Source of the DNA: Flavobacteriaceae bacterium
GTDB lineage: Bacteria; Bacteroidota; Bacteroidia; Flavobacteriales; Flavobacteriaceae
NCBI GenBank assembly: GCA_013043685.1
Contig: JABDNT010000013.1
Location: 26,618-90,617, forward strand
Direction of reading: 5' to 3'
Length of the DNA stretch: 64,000 nt
How positions within the stretch are numbered: the stretch's first letter is position 1; every line of letters begins with the position of its first letter. This document shows positions 51,815-61,237 of the stretch, piece by piece. The notes beneath the pieces are model-generated. The model did not search any database, was not told the DNA's origin, and saw nothing but the letters and a program-made list of their open reading frames with translations. The translations under genes and the position numbers were made by a program.

Positions 51815-52216
51815 TTATTTTTCTTCAAACAAAGTACGAATTTCTGAAGGAATCTTGGAAGGTTTCAGAGTGCTGGCATTCAAGAGGCACCAGATCGTTT
51901 TGGCTTCAATAAGCAATTTTTCATCTTTTATTCTGAATATGCGATATTGTCTTTCGCTCTTTACCCCGGCTGATGAATCGACCCAGGTTTCCACCTGTAA
52001 TGTTTCACCTTCGAAGGCAGGGGCTTTATAATCGATTTCGTGGTGCAGAACATACCAAACATAGGATTGCCTTATTGCTTCAGAAGCATTTCGCTCCCAG
52101 TGTTGTTGTGCAGCATCAAGACACCATTGCATATAAGCCAGGTTATTTACATGATCTCTTGCATCGATTGCTGAAGACGGGACAGTAATTTCATAGCTGT
52201 AAACTTCAGGCTTCAA
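51815..52216 (-). CDS. Acyl-CoA thioesterase (4HBT hot-dog fold), TTG start
   Basis: The protein has 133 residues. A hot-dog fold is seen with the 4-hydroxybenzoyl-CoA thioesterase catalytic block IDARDHVNNLAYMQWCLDAAQ (Asp near residue 19). WYVLHHEIDYKAPAFEGETLQVETWV follows. The only available start that covers the first strand is TTG 52216, which overlaps the mgtE stop TGA (TTGA), a coupled start. Acts on short or aryl acyl-CoA; exact substrate unknown. Confidence 0.85.
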   Translation of the reverse strand: MKPEVYSYEITVPSSAIDARDHVNNLAYMQWCLDAAQQHWERNASEAIRQSYVWYVLHHEIDYKAPAFEGETLQVETWVDSSAGVKSERQYRIFRIKDEKLLIEAKTIWCLLNASTLKPSKIPSEIRTLFEEK

Positions 52217-53562
52217 AAATTCAGTATGATTTTGGATATCCAGAAGAAAAGGAAAATTCCGAAGATATCATTGCTAGTAGTAATAAAAGGACCGGTTGCA
52301 ATCGCCGGGTCGATACCCCGCTTATCTAATATTATCGGTACGAAGGTGCCTACCAACGCTGCAACGATAATTACAGATAGCATAGAGACAGATATGGTGA
52401 TGCTAACCAATTGATCCTGGCCCACAATCGTACCAAAAAGTATGACTAATAATCCGAGCGCCACTCCATTGATGAGTGCCAGCCCTACTTCTTTGAGTAA
52501 TCGTTGAAAGAGACTGCCTTTCACATTATCATTGGCCAGACCCTGCACGATGATCGCACTGGATTGCACTCCAACATTCCCTGCCATCGCAGCGATTAGG
52601 GGTGTAAAAAAGAATAGTATCGGGAAATTATTTAAAGCCTCCTCGAAACCCTGCATAATATAAACACTCCCCAAACCTCCGAAAAGTCCGAGAACCAACC
52701 ATGGAAGGCGCGCACGTGTGAGCTGAAAAATACTGTCATCCGCTTCCACATCGATGGAAATACCCGCAGCGAGCTGGTAATCTTTTTCAGCTTCGTCCTT
52801 GATAAAATCCACAATATCATCAATAGTAATACGCCCCATCAGCAGGCCTTCCTCATCTACCACAGGAATAGCTTCCAGGTCATATTTATGCATGATACGG
52901 GCAACCTCTTCATTTTCAGTGTTCACAGTAACATAGTCTACTTTGGGAATATAAACTTCACTTATGTGGGCTTTTTCAGGAGCTGTAAGAAGATCCTTCA
53001 ATGAAAGCCTGCCTTTTAGTTTTCCGTCCTTATCGGTAACGTAAATGGAATGTACGCGAGTCACATTCTTTGCCTGTCGTCTCATTTCCCGTACACATCC
53101 GGCTACGGTCCAGGTCTCTTTTACCTTTACCAGTTCTTTTGCCATCAATGCACCTGCAGTGTCTTCATCGTACTTTAATAGCTCAACGATATCAGCAGCA
53201 AGAATATCATCTTCTATCTTTTCAATTACTTCCTGCTGGATCTCATCATCAAGCTCGGCCACCACATCGGCTGCATCATCCGTATCCATTTCCTTCAATT
53301 CTTCCGCAATTTCCTTTGGGGACAGGCGATCGAGGATCTTCTCCCTAACATCGTCATCCAGCTCCATAAGAGCTTCCGACGTGATCTCACTTTCAAGAAG
53401 TTTTATTAAATAGGTGGCCTCGTCACTCTTCAGTTCTTCCAGGATTTCGGCCACATCGGCGAAGTGCAAGTCTTGCAGGAGTTCGCGCAACGCCTTACCA
53501 TCTTTAATGGCAATTAGTTGTTCAACCTGTGCTAGGAAATCAGTTGTTAGCTGAAATGGCAT
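52213..53562 (-). CDS. mgtE: Magnesium transporter MgtE
   Basis: The protein has 449 residues. The acidic N-terminal MgtE domain ([17 protein letters not shown], with repeated [27 protein letters not shown]) binds regulatory Mg2+. Two CBS domains follow ([51 protein letters not shown]). Five helices at the C terminus form the pore ([17 protein letters not shown]). The start lies 23 nt inside the end of rsmA. The stop overlaps the next start. Part of the rsmA operon. Confidence 0.95.
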   Translation of the reverse strand: MPFQLTTDFLAQVEQLIAIKDGKALRELLQDLHFADVAEILEELKSDEATYLIKLLESEITSEALMELDDDVREKILDRLSPKEIAEELKEMDTDDAADVVAELDDEIQQEVIEKIEDDILAADIVELLKYDEDTAGALMAKELVKVKETWTVAGCVREMRRQAKNVTRVHSIYVTDKDGKLKGRLSLKDLLTAPEKAHISEVYIPKVDYVTVNTENEEVARIMHKYDLEAIPVVDEEGLLMGRITIDDIVDFIKDEAEKDYQLAAGISIDVEADDSIFQLTRARLPWLVLGLFGGLGSVYIMQGFEEALNNFPILFFFTPLIAAMAGNVGVQSSAIIVQGLANDNVKGSLFQRLLKEVGLALINGVALGLLVILFGTIVGQDQLVSITISVSMLSVIIVAALVGTFVPIILDKRGIDPAIATGPFITTSNDIFGIFLFFWISKIILNF

Positions 53563-54334
53563 CTTCTTCTATCTTTTTGGTGAGCATTATAAACTCTGTA
53601 ACCGAAAGTTGCTCCGGTCTGAGCCCAAAGATAGTATCTTCTTTTAGTTTTTGAGAAAGATTGAGGCTTTTTAAGGAGTTCCGAAGTGTTTTGCGGCGCT
53701 GCTGGAAGGCTATTTTCACTACTTTGAAGAATAATTTTTCATCACATGGGATGTTAAATTCTTTCTTTCGGCGGAGTCTTAAAACACCACTATCTACTTT
53801 TGGCGGTGGATTAAACACTCCTGGCTTCACTGTGAAAAGATATTCCGCATCATAGAAGGCCTGGACGAGCACAGAAAGAATTCCATACCTTTTAGTACCC
53901 TCTTTTTCACAGATCCGTTCGGCTACTTCTTTTTGAAACATCCCGGTAAATTCCGGTATACGGTCACGGTGCTCCAGCATCTTAAAAACGATCTGGGTTG
54001 AGATATTATAGGGGAAATTCCCGGTAATGGCGAATTCTTCTCCTTCGAAGAGGGTTGATAGGTTGTATTTGAGGAAATCTGCTTCGAGGATGCTTAAATT
54101 CTCCTGAGGATAGTGCTTATCAAGGTAACTTACAGATTCATTATCTAATTCCATTGCGATGATCTTCACCGGCTTTTCAATCAGGTATTTCGTTAATACG
54201 CCCATACCTGGACCAATTTCGAGCACATTCGTACAAGAACTTAAGGATAGGGTATTGCTAATTTTTTCAGCAATACCTTCATCATGAAGAAAATGCTGTC
54301 CCAGGTGTTTCTTGGCGCGAACTGAATTATTCAT
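53540..54334 (-). CDS. rsmA: 16S rRNA dimethyladenosine transferase
   Basis: The protein has 264 residues from ATG 54334. Dimethylates the two adenosines of the 3' loop of 16S rRNA (KsgA). N-terminal [13 protein letters not shown], motif [15 protein letters not shown], acidic AMELDN and motif IV NFPYNIS are visible. The C-terminal [16 protein letters not shown] and [14 protein letters not shown] are standard. A TTG upstream is rejected because it is part of a perfect promoter box, six bases before the ATG. The start gives the five-gene operon rsmA-mgtE-thioesterase-cupin-dehydrogenase. Confidence 0.96.
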   Translation of the reverse strand: MNNSVRAKKHLGQHFLHDEGIAEKISNTLSLSSCTNVLEIGPGMGVLTKYLIEKPVKIIAMELDNESVSYLDKHYPQENLSILEADFLKYNLSTLFEGEEFAITGNFPYNISTQIVFKMLEHRDRIPEFTGMFQKEVAERICEKEGTKRYGILSVLVQAFYDAEYLFTVKPGVFNPPPKVDSGVLRLRRKKEFNIPCDEKLFFKVVKIAFQQRRKTLRNSLKSLNLSQKLKEDTIFGLRPEQLSVTEFIMLTKKIEEDAISANN

Positions 54335-54340
54335 AAGCTT

Positions 54341-54348
54341 CAAAGGTA
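54341..54348 (-). promoter_or_regulatory. -7 element 6 nt before the rsmA start codon
   Basis: Minus-strand TACCTTTG then AAGCTT then ATG. Spacing equals that at mfd and at the 5757-6146 gene, again predicting a leaderless or near-leaderless mRNA. Confidence 0.55.
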
Positions 54349-54514
54349 CGTAAACTGCCAGGATGGGATCTTCGGGTAATTAGGGAATCGATTTTACCGT
54401 ATAACGAATGTTTTTCCAGTTCAACTAATATATGTAAGAAATTTCCGAGCGATTTGTACATTTAGTTCTCATTGCGCCAGATCATGATATTTTATTTAAA
54501 CAAATCTCACGAAA

Positions 54515-55462
54515 ATGAAAAAGTATTCCCTCCTGATGGCGCTCCTCATGGCGTTGAATGTATCTGCGCAAATTCCCGTTACGAAATCTACCGAGACCAA
54601 GGTTGAGGATAACGGATTTAAGTTTAAAGTCATTCCTACAAGAATCAATTCTTCCTATTCAGATTACGGCTCCTGTTTATTTCGAGATAAGTTTATTTCT
54701 GTTTCATCCAGGAAAATTGGTGTTTTTGCGAAGAAAGACCCGGTGACCAAGGAACCATTTCCAAATTTATTTTGTAGTGATATTGGTCCCGATTGGGATC
54801 TGAACCGCCCGTTGCTGTTTTCTTATTTATTGAATAAAAATGAAAATCTTGGCACCATCACCTTTAGCGAGGATGGATTTACAATGTATTTTACCACGAA
54901 TAAAAAAGGAGATACTCAATTATTTCAAATTTTCAGGGCTCAAATGGATCCCAAGAAACTCGGCAAGTGGGAAAATGTCACCCCAATGCCATTTAACAGT
55001 AATGAATACTCAGTTGAGAATCCACACCTTAGCACTGATGGCAAAACACTTTACTTTGCTTCAAATATGAAAGGCTCAAAAGGGGGTTTCGATATTTTCA
55101 AAGTAGACATCGCCGAAGATGGAAGCTATGGTCCGGTTAAACCTGTTCCAGGTAAGGTGAACACAGCTAGTGATGAAAAGTTTCCATACACTTCAAAGGA
55201 CGGGAAGTTCCTGTATTTTTCGTCCAAAGGGCATGACAATTTCGGCGGATACGATTTGTTTATGTCGAAAATTACGGAAAAAGGGTTTAAAGATATTGTC
55301 AATCTAGGAGATTCGATTAACTCGATAAGTGATGAGATCGCTTTTATATCTGTGACGGATCGGGTAGCGTATTTCACATCCAATCGATCTGGCGGAAAAG
55401 GAGGTTTTGATATTTACAGGGCGATCGGAATTACTAATGACCAGGAGGTCGACATCAATTAG
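54515..55462 (+). CDS. Exported PD40/WD40-like propeller protein
   Basis: The protein has 315 residues with signal peptide MKKYSLLMALLMALNVSAQ. Repeated blades of the PD40 type are visible (GKTLYFASNMKGSKGGFDIFKVDI, GKFLYFSSKGHDNFGGYDLFMSKI, VAYFTSNRSGGKGGFDIYRAI). In Bacteroidota these propellers often precede OmpA domains, for example in the T9SS-associated PorE/SprE-type proteins, but no OmpA domain is present here. Periplasmic or outer-membrane-attached; partner unknown. Confidence 0.82.
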   Translation: MKKYSLLMALLMALNVSAQIPVTKSTETKVEDNGFKFKVIPTRINSSYSDYGSCLFRDKFISVSSRKIGVFAKKDPVTKEPFPNLFCSDIGPDWDLNRPLLFSYLLNKNENLGTITFSEDGFTMYFTTNKKGDTQLFQIFRAQMDPKKLGKWENVTPMPFNSNEYSVENPHLSTDGKTLYFASNMKGSKGGFDIFKVDIAEDGSYGPVKPVPGKVNTASDEKFPYTSKDGKFLYFSSKGHDNFGGYDLFMSKITEKGFKDIVNLGDSINSISDEIAFISVTDRVAYFTSNRSGGKGGFDIYRAIGITNDQEVDIN

Positions 55463-55474
55463 ATCATTTCCATT

Positions 55475-55783
55475 TTATTGTTCTGTCACAACTTGCAGTT
55501 CAGTTCGAAAAGCAACGAATTTACCTTCAAAAGGTTTGCTCTGTGCCCGCAAAATTGCTGCGTTTTCTTTGTAGTATTTTTCCAGGGTTTCTTTGGAGTC
55601 GGTCCTGTATTGTACCGAATAAGTAATACCGCCCATTTCTTCTTCTACCAGGACCCTTGTCATTAAGGCCTTACTGAATTTACCAGTATCAAGCATGGCC
55701 GGAATATGTTCCGATTTCATCCAGTGAAGCCAGTCGTCATGAACGGTTTCGTCTATATTAATGGTTACGTTGTAAATGTACAT
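55475..55783 (-). CDS. DUF4286 protein
   Basis: The protein has 102 residues. YIYNVTINIDETVHDDWLHWMKSEHIPAMLDTGKF is the DUF4286 start, with a ferredoxin-like (Dabb-like) fold; later YSVQYRTDSKETLEKYYKENAAILR and FRTELQVV. No assigned activity. It is 6 nt after the TPR gene on the same strand and probably transcribed with it. Confidence 0.92.
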   Translation of the reverse strand: MYIYNVTINIDETVHDDWLHWMKSEHIPAMLDTGKFSKALMTRVLVEEEMGGITYSVQYRTDSKETLEKYYKENAAILRAQSKPFEGKFVAFRTELQVVTEQ

Positions 55784-55789
55784 GCTACG

Positions 55790-57571
55790 TTAATTTATGA
55801 CATCACCACGAAGCATCCGGAAACGCTTACGGGCTTCAACGAAATATATGCTGTCGGCAAAATCGTAGATGATCTGCTCATAGAGATCTTTCGCTTTTTC
55901 AGGCATACCCAGTTGATTTTCGTACAATTTGGCAAGCCGGTAATAAGCATCGTCTGCCAGTATATCCTCCTTGTAAAATTCGATGATCTTCTGATACGCT
56001 GCTTCTGCCTTCTCAAACTGATACGTTTTTTCGAAGAGTCTGCCTTGCCTTAACAAAGCTTCATCTTCTATCTTTTCCCCCTTGTGATTTTCAAGTATAT
56101 CGTCCATGAAGGCAATAGCTTCCGGGTATTTTTTCTGCAGTTCCAGGAGATCAGCCCGCGCAAATTTCTTTAGTGCCGTCTGCGTGGAATCCTCCAATGA
56201 ATTATCACGGATCATCAGGCTAAGCTCCATGGCATCGTTTGAAATTAATTGCGAAGCTGATTTTTTCAACACATCCAACTGGATCTGGGCCCATTCAAAA
56301 TCACCTTTATAATAACTTGTTTTTGCTACTTTGAAACTGGCTTCCTGTGCCAGGATATCATTTTTCACCTTTTTCTGTATCTGAGAATAAAAGATCAATG
56401 CCTGATTAAACTTTTCATCGAACACTAACACATCTGCGAGCTCCATTTTTACTCTGGCCTGCTGATAAATAGTTAATTCCTCATTAACTAAAAGTTTTAA
56501 ATTGGAGATGGCCTTGTCTTTCTTTCCTGCGCTAAAGGCCAGGAAATGATTGTAATCCAATTGGAGTGCGTACGATCTGCCATTTCTGCCATATCGGTCG
56601 AGTAAACTTTCAAATTCCTTCTCAATTTTGGGATATTCATCCGGGGTAGCGGTTTCCAATAAGATCGTCATACGATATTGCTGTCCCTGCATTTCAGCTT
56701 GTGCCGTGGGTGCGTTTTCTATCACAAAATCTATGATCTCAGAGGCTTCTTCAAAGGCCCTTTCATCTATGGCAATAAGGCCCAGGTCAACGATTCCGGT
56801 TAAATCTCCGGGATTCCTTCGGTATATGGCTTTTTCCTGGGTAAATGCTTTCTTGAATTGTTTTTGCTGAATAAATAACCAGCTCAACAACTCATTATAC
56901 AGCACATTAGGATTTGACTGTGATCTTTTTAGTAAGGTCTTCCGAAGGATAATATTTGCTTCATTATTAGGATCCTCATTAACGTACTGACTAAAATTTC
57001 GCTTTGCGATAGAGCGATAGGCCGGATTCTCCCTCATAAGATTCAGGTAGGTACCAAACATTTCTTCCAGTTTACCCAATTCACCATAAATGCGCGCAAG
57101 CTGCACATTATAGTCCTTATTAGGATCCCTTGCCATAGCCGTTTCATATACTTCTACGGCCTCATTTAGCAGGCTGTATTCTTCAAAGTTCTTCCCAATG
57201 GAGTAGGCGTACACAGGATTATCGTACGTAAAATCTATTGCCTTTCGGTAATTTATATCAGACAATGAATCTTTATCCTGAAGGGAATAATTATAACCCA
57301 GTTCAACATATAAATGAGGGATAATTCGTCTTCCATTTAATTTTTTCAGAAGCATTTCTTCAGCTACCGAAAATTTCTCCAACTGCTGATTCGACTGAAT
57401 TATATACAAAAAGAAATCCTGGCGACCGGGATTCTTACGGTACAGCTTATCGTATATGGTAAGCGCCTTTTCATATTCCCCGCGATCGAAGTAATTCTTG
57501 GCCAATAGCTCATTCTGCCCAAAGCTGGGAGCCGCCATCAATAATAATAGTACTAATACGATTATTCGCAT
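55790..57571 (-). CDS. Exported TPR-repeat protein
   Basis: The protein has 593 residues with signal peptide MRIIVLVLLLLMAAPSFGQ. Then a solenoid of about 12 TPR-like helix pairs, for example AKNYFDRGEYEKALTIYDKLYRKNPG and DEALLRQGRLFEKTYQFEKAEAAYQKIIEFYKEDILADDAYYRLAKLYEN. The C-terminal half resembles YbgF/BamD-type stack repeats. Likely a periplasmic scaffold for envelope assembly; no partner identifiable. It follows serS by 56 nt. Confidence 0.85.
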   Translation of the reverse strand: MRIIVLVLLLLMAAPSFGQNELLAKNYFDRGEYEKALTIYDKLYRKNPGRQDFFLYIIQSNQQLEKFSVAEEMLLKKLNGRRIIPHLYVELGYNYSLQDKDSLSDINYRKAIDFTYDNPVYAYSIGKNFEEYSLLNEAVEVYETAMARDPNKDYNVQLARIYGELGKLEEMFGTYLNLMRENPAYRSIAKRNFSQYVNEDPNNEANIILRKTLLKRSQSNPNVLYNELLSWLFIQQKQFKKAFTQEKAIYRRNPGDLTGIVDLGLIAIDERAFEEASEIIDFVIENAPTAQAEMQGQQYRMTILLETATPDEYPKIEKEFESLLDRYGRNGRSYALQLDYNHFLAFSAGKKDKAISNLKLLVNEELTIYQQARVKMELADVLVFDEKFNQALIFYSQIQKKVKNDILAQEASFKVAKTSYYKGDFEWAQIQLDVLKKSASQLISNDAMELSLMIRDNSLEDSTQTALKKFARADLLELQKKYPEAIAFMDDILENHKGEKIEDEALLRQGRLFEKTYQFEKAEAAYQKIIEFYKEDILADDAYYRLAKLYENQLGMPEKAKDLYEQIIYDFADSIYFVEARKRFRMLRGDVIN

Positions 57572-57627
57572 ATGGTAAATATAACGAAATGATTACGGAA
57601 ACTGTATATCAAAAATAAAGCCGTTTC

Positions 57628-58899
57628 TTACGAAATCATATCGAATCCGCAATAGGGAACCAGAACCTCAGGGATCTTTATGCCTTCGGGTGTCTGATAG
57701 TTCTCAAGAATTCCTGCCAGCACCCGTGGCAACGCCAGAGCACTTCCGTTAAGTGTGTGTACTAGCTGATTCCTTCCGTCGGTTTCTTTAAATCGAAGTT
57801 TTAAACGATTGGCCTGAAAAGATTCGAAATTAGACACTGAAGAGATTTCCAGCCAACGATCCTGAGCCGTTGAAAACACTTCAAAATCGTAGGTTAGGGC
57901 CGAAGTAAATCCAAGGTCTCCTCCACAAAGGCGCAGAATACGATACGGTAATTTAAGATCACGCAAAATTCCTTTCACATGTTCTACCATATCCTCCAGT
58001 GCTGTGTAACTATTATCGGGATGTTCAATTCGAACAATTTCAACTTTATCAAATTGGTGGAGTCGGTTCAATCCACGAACATGCGCCCCGTAACTTCCAG
58101 CCTCACGTCGAAAACAAGGGGTATACCCTGTACAGGTTATTGGCAATTCGTTATGCATTAAAAGATTTCCCCTGAATAAATTCGTTACCGGAACTTCGGC
58201 TGTTGGGATCAGGTACATATCGTCCGCAGTGACGTGATACATCTGTCCTTCTTTATCTGGTAATTGTCCCGTACCGAAACCACTGGCTTCATTCACCATA
58301 AGAGGAACCTGGTATTCCGTATATCCTGCTTCGGTGTTTTTATCCAGGAAATAAGTGATCAGCGCACGTTGTAACTTAGCACCTTTTCCTTTGTAAACGG
58401 GAAAACCAGCACCCGTTACTTTTACCCCTAATTCAAAGTCGATAATATCATATTTCTTAGCCAGTTCCCAATGAGGCAGCGCCTCATCACCAAGGGCCGG
58501 GATCTCACCTTCCAGAAACACCTCCTCATTATCGTTTTCATCTGTGCCCGCCGGAACACTTTCATGCGGGATGTTTGGTAAATCATACAGAAGTTGCTGC
58601 AATCTCTCGGTAGCCTGGTTGAGTTGTTCCTGTAATACTTTCGAAGTTTCCTTTAACTCAACCGATTTTTGTTTTAGCTCATTGGCTTTTTGTACTTCAC
58701 CCTGTTTAAAAAGCATTCCTATTTCTTTCGAAAATTTGTTCGACTGTGATAAGGTATCATCCAATTGTGCCTGGGTTCCCCGACGGTCTTCATCGGCCTT
58801 CAAAACGGCCTCAAATTCGGTCCTTACATCAAGGCCTCGTTTAGTCAATGCCTGAATGAAAACTTCCTTGTTTTCACGAATTTCATTTACCTGTAGCAT
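57628..58899 (-). CDS. serS: Seryl-tRNA synthetase
   Basis: The protein has 423 residues from ATG 58899 (the TTG at 58947 is rejected because the family starts at MLQVNEIRENKE). An N-terminal antiparallel coiled-coil arm (about 30-100) binds tRNA-Ser. The class II core has motif 2 GYTPCFRREAGSYGAHVRGLNRLHQFDKVEIVRI and motif 3 LNGSALALPRVLAGILENYQ. TAEVPVTNLFRG is the serine/ATP site region. Normal length. A perfect -7 box is 52 nt upstream. Confidence 0.97.
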   Translation of the reverse strand: MLQVNEIRENKEVFIQALTKRGLDVRTEFEAVLKADEDRRGTQAQLDDTLSQSNKFSKEIGMLFKQGEVQKANELKQKSVELKETSKVLQEQLNQATERLQQLLYDLPNIPHESVPAGTDENDNEEVFLEGEIPALGDEALPHWELAKKYDIIDFELGVKVTGAGFPVYKGKGAKLQRALITYFLDKNTEAGYTEYQVPLMVNEASGFGTGQLPDKEGQMYHVTADDMYLIPTAEVPVTNLFRGNLLMHNELPITCTGYTPCFRREAGSYGAHVRGLNRLHQFDKVEIVRIEHPDNSYTALEDMVEHVKGILRDLKLPYRILRLCGGDLGFTSALTYDFEVFSTAQDRWLEISSVSNFESFQANRLKLRFKETDGRNQLVHTLNGSALALPRVLAGILENYQTPEGIKIPEVLVPYCGFDMIS

Positions 58900-58951
58900 A
58901 TTCCGTAGAAATTTATAAATCTCTCTTGTTTTTACTGTAGAGATCAAGTGG

Positions 58952-58959
58952 CAAAGTTA
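58952..58959 (-). promoter_or_regulatory. -7 element of serS
   Basis: Minus-strand TAACTTTG, a perfect TAnnTTTG, 52 nt before ATG 58899. Confidence 0.5.
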
Positions 58960-58969
58960 GCGAAAATGC

Positions 58970-60310
58970 CTATTTTTTATCCTCTTTTTTGTGATAATCC
59001 TCTGGGGAGGGAAGTATCCATTCATGGTGTTTGAAATGATGCCATTCTTCGGCCGCCAGATCGGTGTCGAGATCGATCAATCTATGAAACTCCCCGTTAT
59101 TCACTTTCACCCTTACATCCATATACACGGCAACATTGCGCCCTTTTTCCAATTCGATCTTCTCAATACGCTGCGCAAGCTGCCAAAGTAGATCAGGTTT
59201 AGCACGAACATTTCGGTTTTGTTTAGGGCTTAACAACGCTGTGAAGTCGTAGCGTTCTCTTTTCTTAGTTTCTTTGTCTTCCACCCAAACAGTGAGCATT
59301 CCACGTTTAGTGCGCAGCATCATGCGCCAGCTAAGCCGGTGGGCCTCTTCGGTCCACAAAACATCGTCCTTAAAGAACCAATGCCGTAAAGGCAAGGCAA
59401 CTTGAACTATGAGATAGGCACTCATAATACTTATAATAAGCGGTTTCATTTTCGGGACAACGACCTTACCTTCAGTATAAACGAGATTGCGCTTTTGGAG
59501 AAACCATCGCTGAAGGGTTTCAGGCGAGAAGAAGAAAAAAGAAAAGGCAATCGACATATAAGGAAAGATCCCGATCTGAAACACAATAGAATTAAATAAA
59601 TGAAAGAATACCGATATCCAGAATGCGACTACCCTGGTGCGTTTCCATAATAGAAGAGGGACTATGAGGAGATCGAAAAATATTCCCACATAGGCTATAC
59701 ACCAGTGAATCCATTCCTGCTGGAGGAACTCTCCGATGAGCCAATAGCTCTTCTTCCCGCTCATAAATAATGCGGCAACAGAAGCATCGAGCCAATCCGG
59801 GTATAGTTTGGCAACCGAGGCGTAGGCATATACGATTCCTATTTGCAGGATTACGAATATTTTCACCCATTGTGGCATTGAGGGTGACTTTATTTTTGGA
59901 TTGAATCTTGCATCGAGGGAAAACCAGCGATTTGCAGGAAGAAACACCATGATCCAGCATAGCAGCATCATTAAATAGTAATGGTTATTATATGAAGTTT
60001 TCTGCATGAGGTAGACTCCGGTCCACATTAAAGCATAAGCGGCCATACTGAATCGATACCTGTATCCAAACATCACCCCTAATCCGAAAATTCCCATCAG
60101 TGCAAAATAGAAGTACATTCCATTTCCCGGGAGTGGCTGAAGGAATTCAAATCCGATGAAATTAAAAGTGAATTCGGGATCCACAAGGGTCCGTTTTACC
60201 CAGCCTGTTGCAATAGCCCCAAAACCTTCAATAGTTATAAGAAGTCCGAAAACAACCCGCCATAGAACAAGCCCTGAATTGTCGATATGTCTGAAAAGTA
60301 TCTTATCCAA
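58970..60310 (-). CDS. HTTM-domain protein (vitamin-K-dependent gamma-carboxylase-like)
   Basis: The protein has 446 residues and at least eight membrane helices, then a soluble C-terminal domain (about 330-446, EEAHRLSWRMMLRTKRGMLTVWV). The helix part has the HTTM signatures LVLWRVVFGLLITIE and GFEFLQPLPGNGMYFYFALMGIFGLGVMFGYRYR, and VAKLYPDWLD. It resembles animal and bacterial gamma-glutamyl carboxylases, though vitamin K chemistry is not shown for most bacterial members. It starts at TTG 60310, inside the last codons of ribF (8-nt overlap); no closer ATG exists. Confidence 0.85.
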   Translation of the reverse strand: MDKILFRHIDNSGLVLWRVVFGLLITIEGFGAIATGWVKRTLVDPEFTFNFIGFEFLQPLPGNGMYFYFALMGIFGLGVMFGYRYRFSMAAYALMWTGVYLMQKTSYNNHYYLMMLLCWIMVFLPANRWFSLDARFNPKIKSPSMPQWVKIFVILQIGIVYAYASVAKLYPDWLDASVAALFMSGKKSYWLIGEFLQQEWIHWCIAYVGIFFDLLIVPLLLWKRTRVVAFWISVFFHLFNSIVFQIGIFPYMSIAFSFFFFSPETLQRWFLQKRNLVYTEGKVVVPKMKPLIISIMSAYLIVQVALPLRHWFFKDDVLWTEEAHRLSWRMMLRTKRGMLTVWVEDKETKKRERYDFTALLSPKQNRNVRAKPDLLWQLAQRIEKIELEKGRNVAVYMDVRVKVNNGEFHRLIDLDTDLAAEEWHHFKHHEWILPSPEDYHKKEDKK

Positions 60311-61235
60311 AATGCTTTAAGAAGTTTCTGGCGAACTCTTCATCCTTCTGTATGGCCTCTTTCAATTCAGACACACTTTCGAATGTCTCTTCTCCGCGAA
60401 TGCGTGTAATGAATTCTATTCGAAGTTCTTTATCATACAGATCACCATCGAAGTCCAGGAAATAGGTTTCAATAGTCTGTTTTTCGCCTCCTACGGTTGG
60501 ATTGGTCCCAATGCTCGTAATTCCGTACACCAGGCCGCCATTGATTTCGGAAAAAACAACATAAACGCCATTTCCGGGGATCAGTTTATACCCCTCCTGT
60601 ATCTGTAGATTTGCGGTGGGGTATTCGATCGTCCGGCCTATACTTTTCCCTTTTACCACAATGCCGGAAAGCATGAATGGATAACCCAGAAACTGATTTG
60701 CGGTAGTAATATCGCCGGTTTTTATGGCTTTTCTGATCTTGGTGGAACTCACAGTAACTTCGCTGATTTCCTGAGCCGATATCTCTTCAACTTCAAAATC
60801 ATATATCTCGCCAAATTCCTTAAGATCTTCAATGCTCGCCGTGCGATTTCGGCCAAACCTGTGATCGTATCCAATAATTACCTTACCTGCGTTAAGAGCA
60901 TTTACCAGAATATCACGAACAAATTCTACAGCGCTAAGCCGCGAAAACTCAGCAGTGAATGGATGAACGATCAAATGATCTAATCCGATTTCATTGAGTA
61001 GTTCTTTTTTTTCGGAAATAGTATTGATCAATTTGATATTACTTTGCTTCTGAAGTACCATACGTGGATGCGGAAAGAAGGTTAACAAGACCGAATCCAT
61101 ACCATCTTTTCTGGCGGTTGCGACCAATCGTTCAAGTATAGCTTTATGCCCAACATGAACCCCGTCGAAGGTTCCTATAGTTACTACACATGGCTTTTCG
61201 CCTTTATACGACATTGCCGAAGTATGTTCCTTCAT
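60303..61235 (-). CDS. ribF: Bifunctional riboflavin kinase / FAD synthetase
   Basis: The protein has 310 residues. The N half is the nucleotidyltransferase that makes FAD: GTFDGVHVGHKAIL (HxGH type), IIGYDHRFGRNR and EISEVTVSSTKIRKAI. The C half is the flavokinase: PTANLQIQ, GVYVVFSEINGGLVYGITSIGTNPTVGGEKQTIETYFLDFDGDLYDKEL and IRGEETFESVSELKEAIQKD. ATG 61235 is used; Met8 (61214) is also possible. It is 2 nt after the pth stop and overlaps the next gene. Confidence 0.96.
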   Translation of the reverse strand: MKEHTSAMSYKGEKPCVVTIGTFDGVHVGHKAILERLVATARKDGMDSVLLTFFPHPRMVLQKQSNIKLINTISEKKELLNEIGLDHLIVHPFTAEFSRLSAVEFVRDILVNALNAGKVIIGYDHRFGRNRTASIEDLKEFGEIYDFEVEEISAQEISEVTVSSTKIRKAIKTGDITTANQFLGYPFMLSGIVVKGKSIGRTIEYPTANLQIQEGYKLIPGNGVYVVFSEINGGLVYGITSIGTNPTVGGEKQTIETYFLDFDGDLYDKELRIEFITRIRGEETFESVSELKEAIQKDEEFARNFLKHFG

Positions 61236-61237
61236 CC

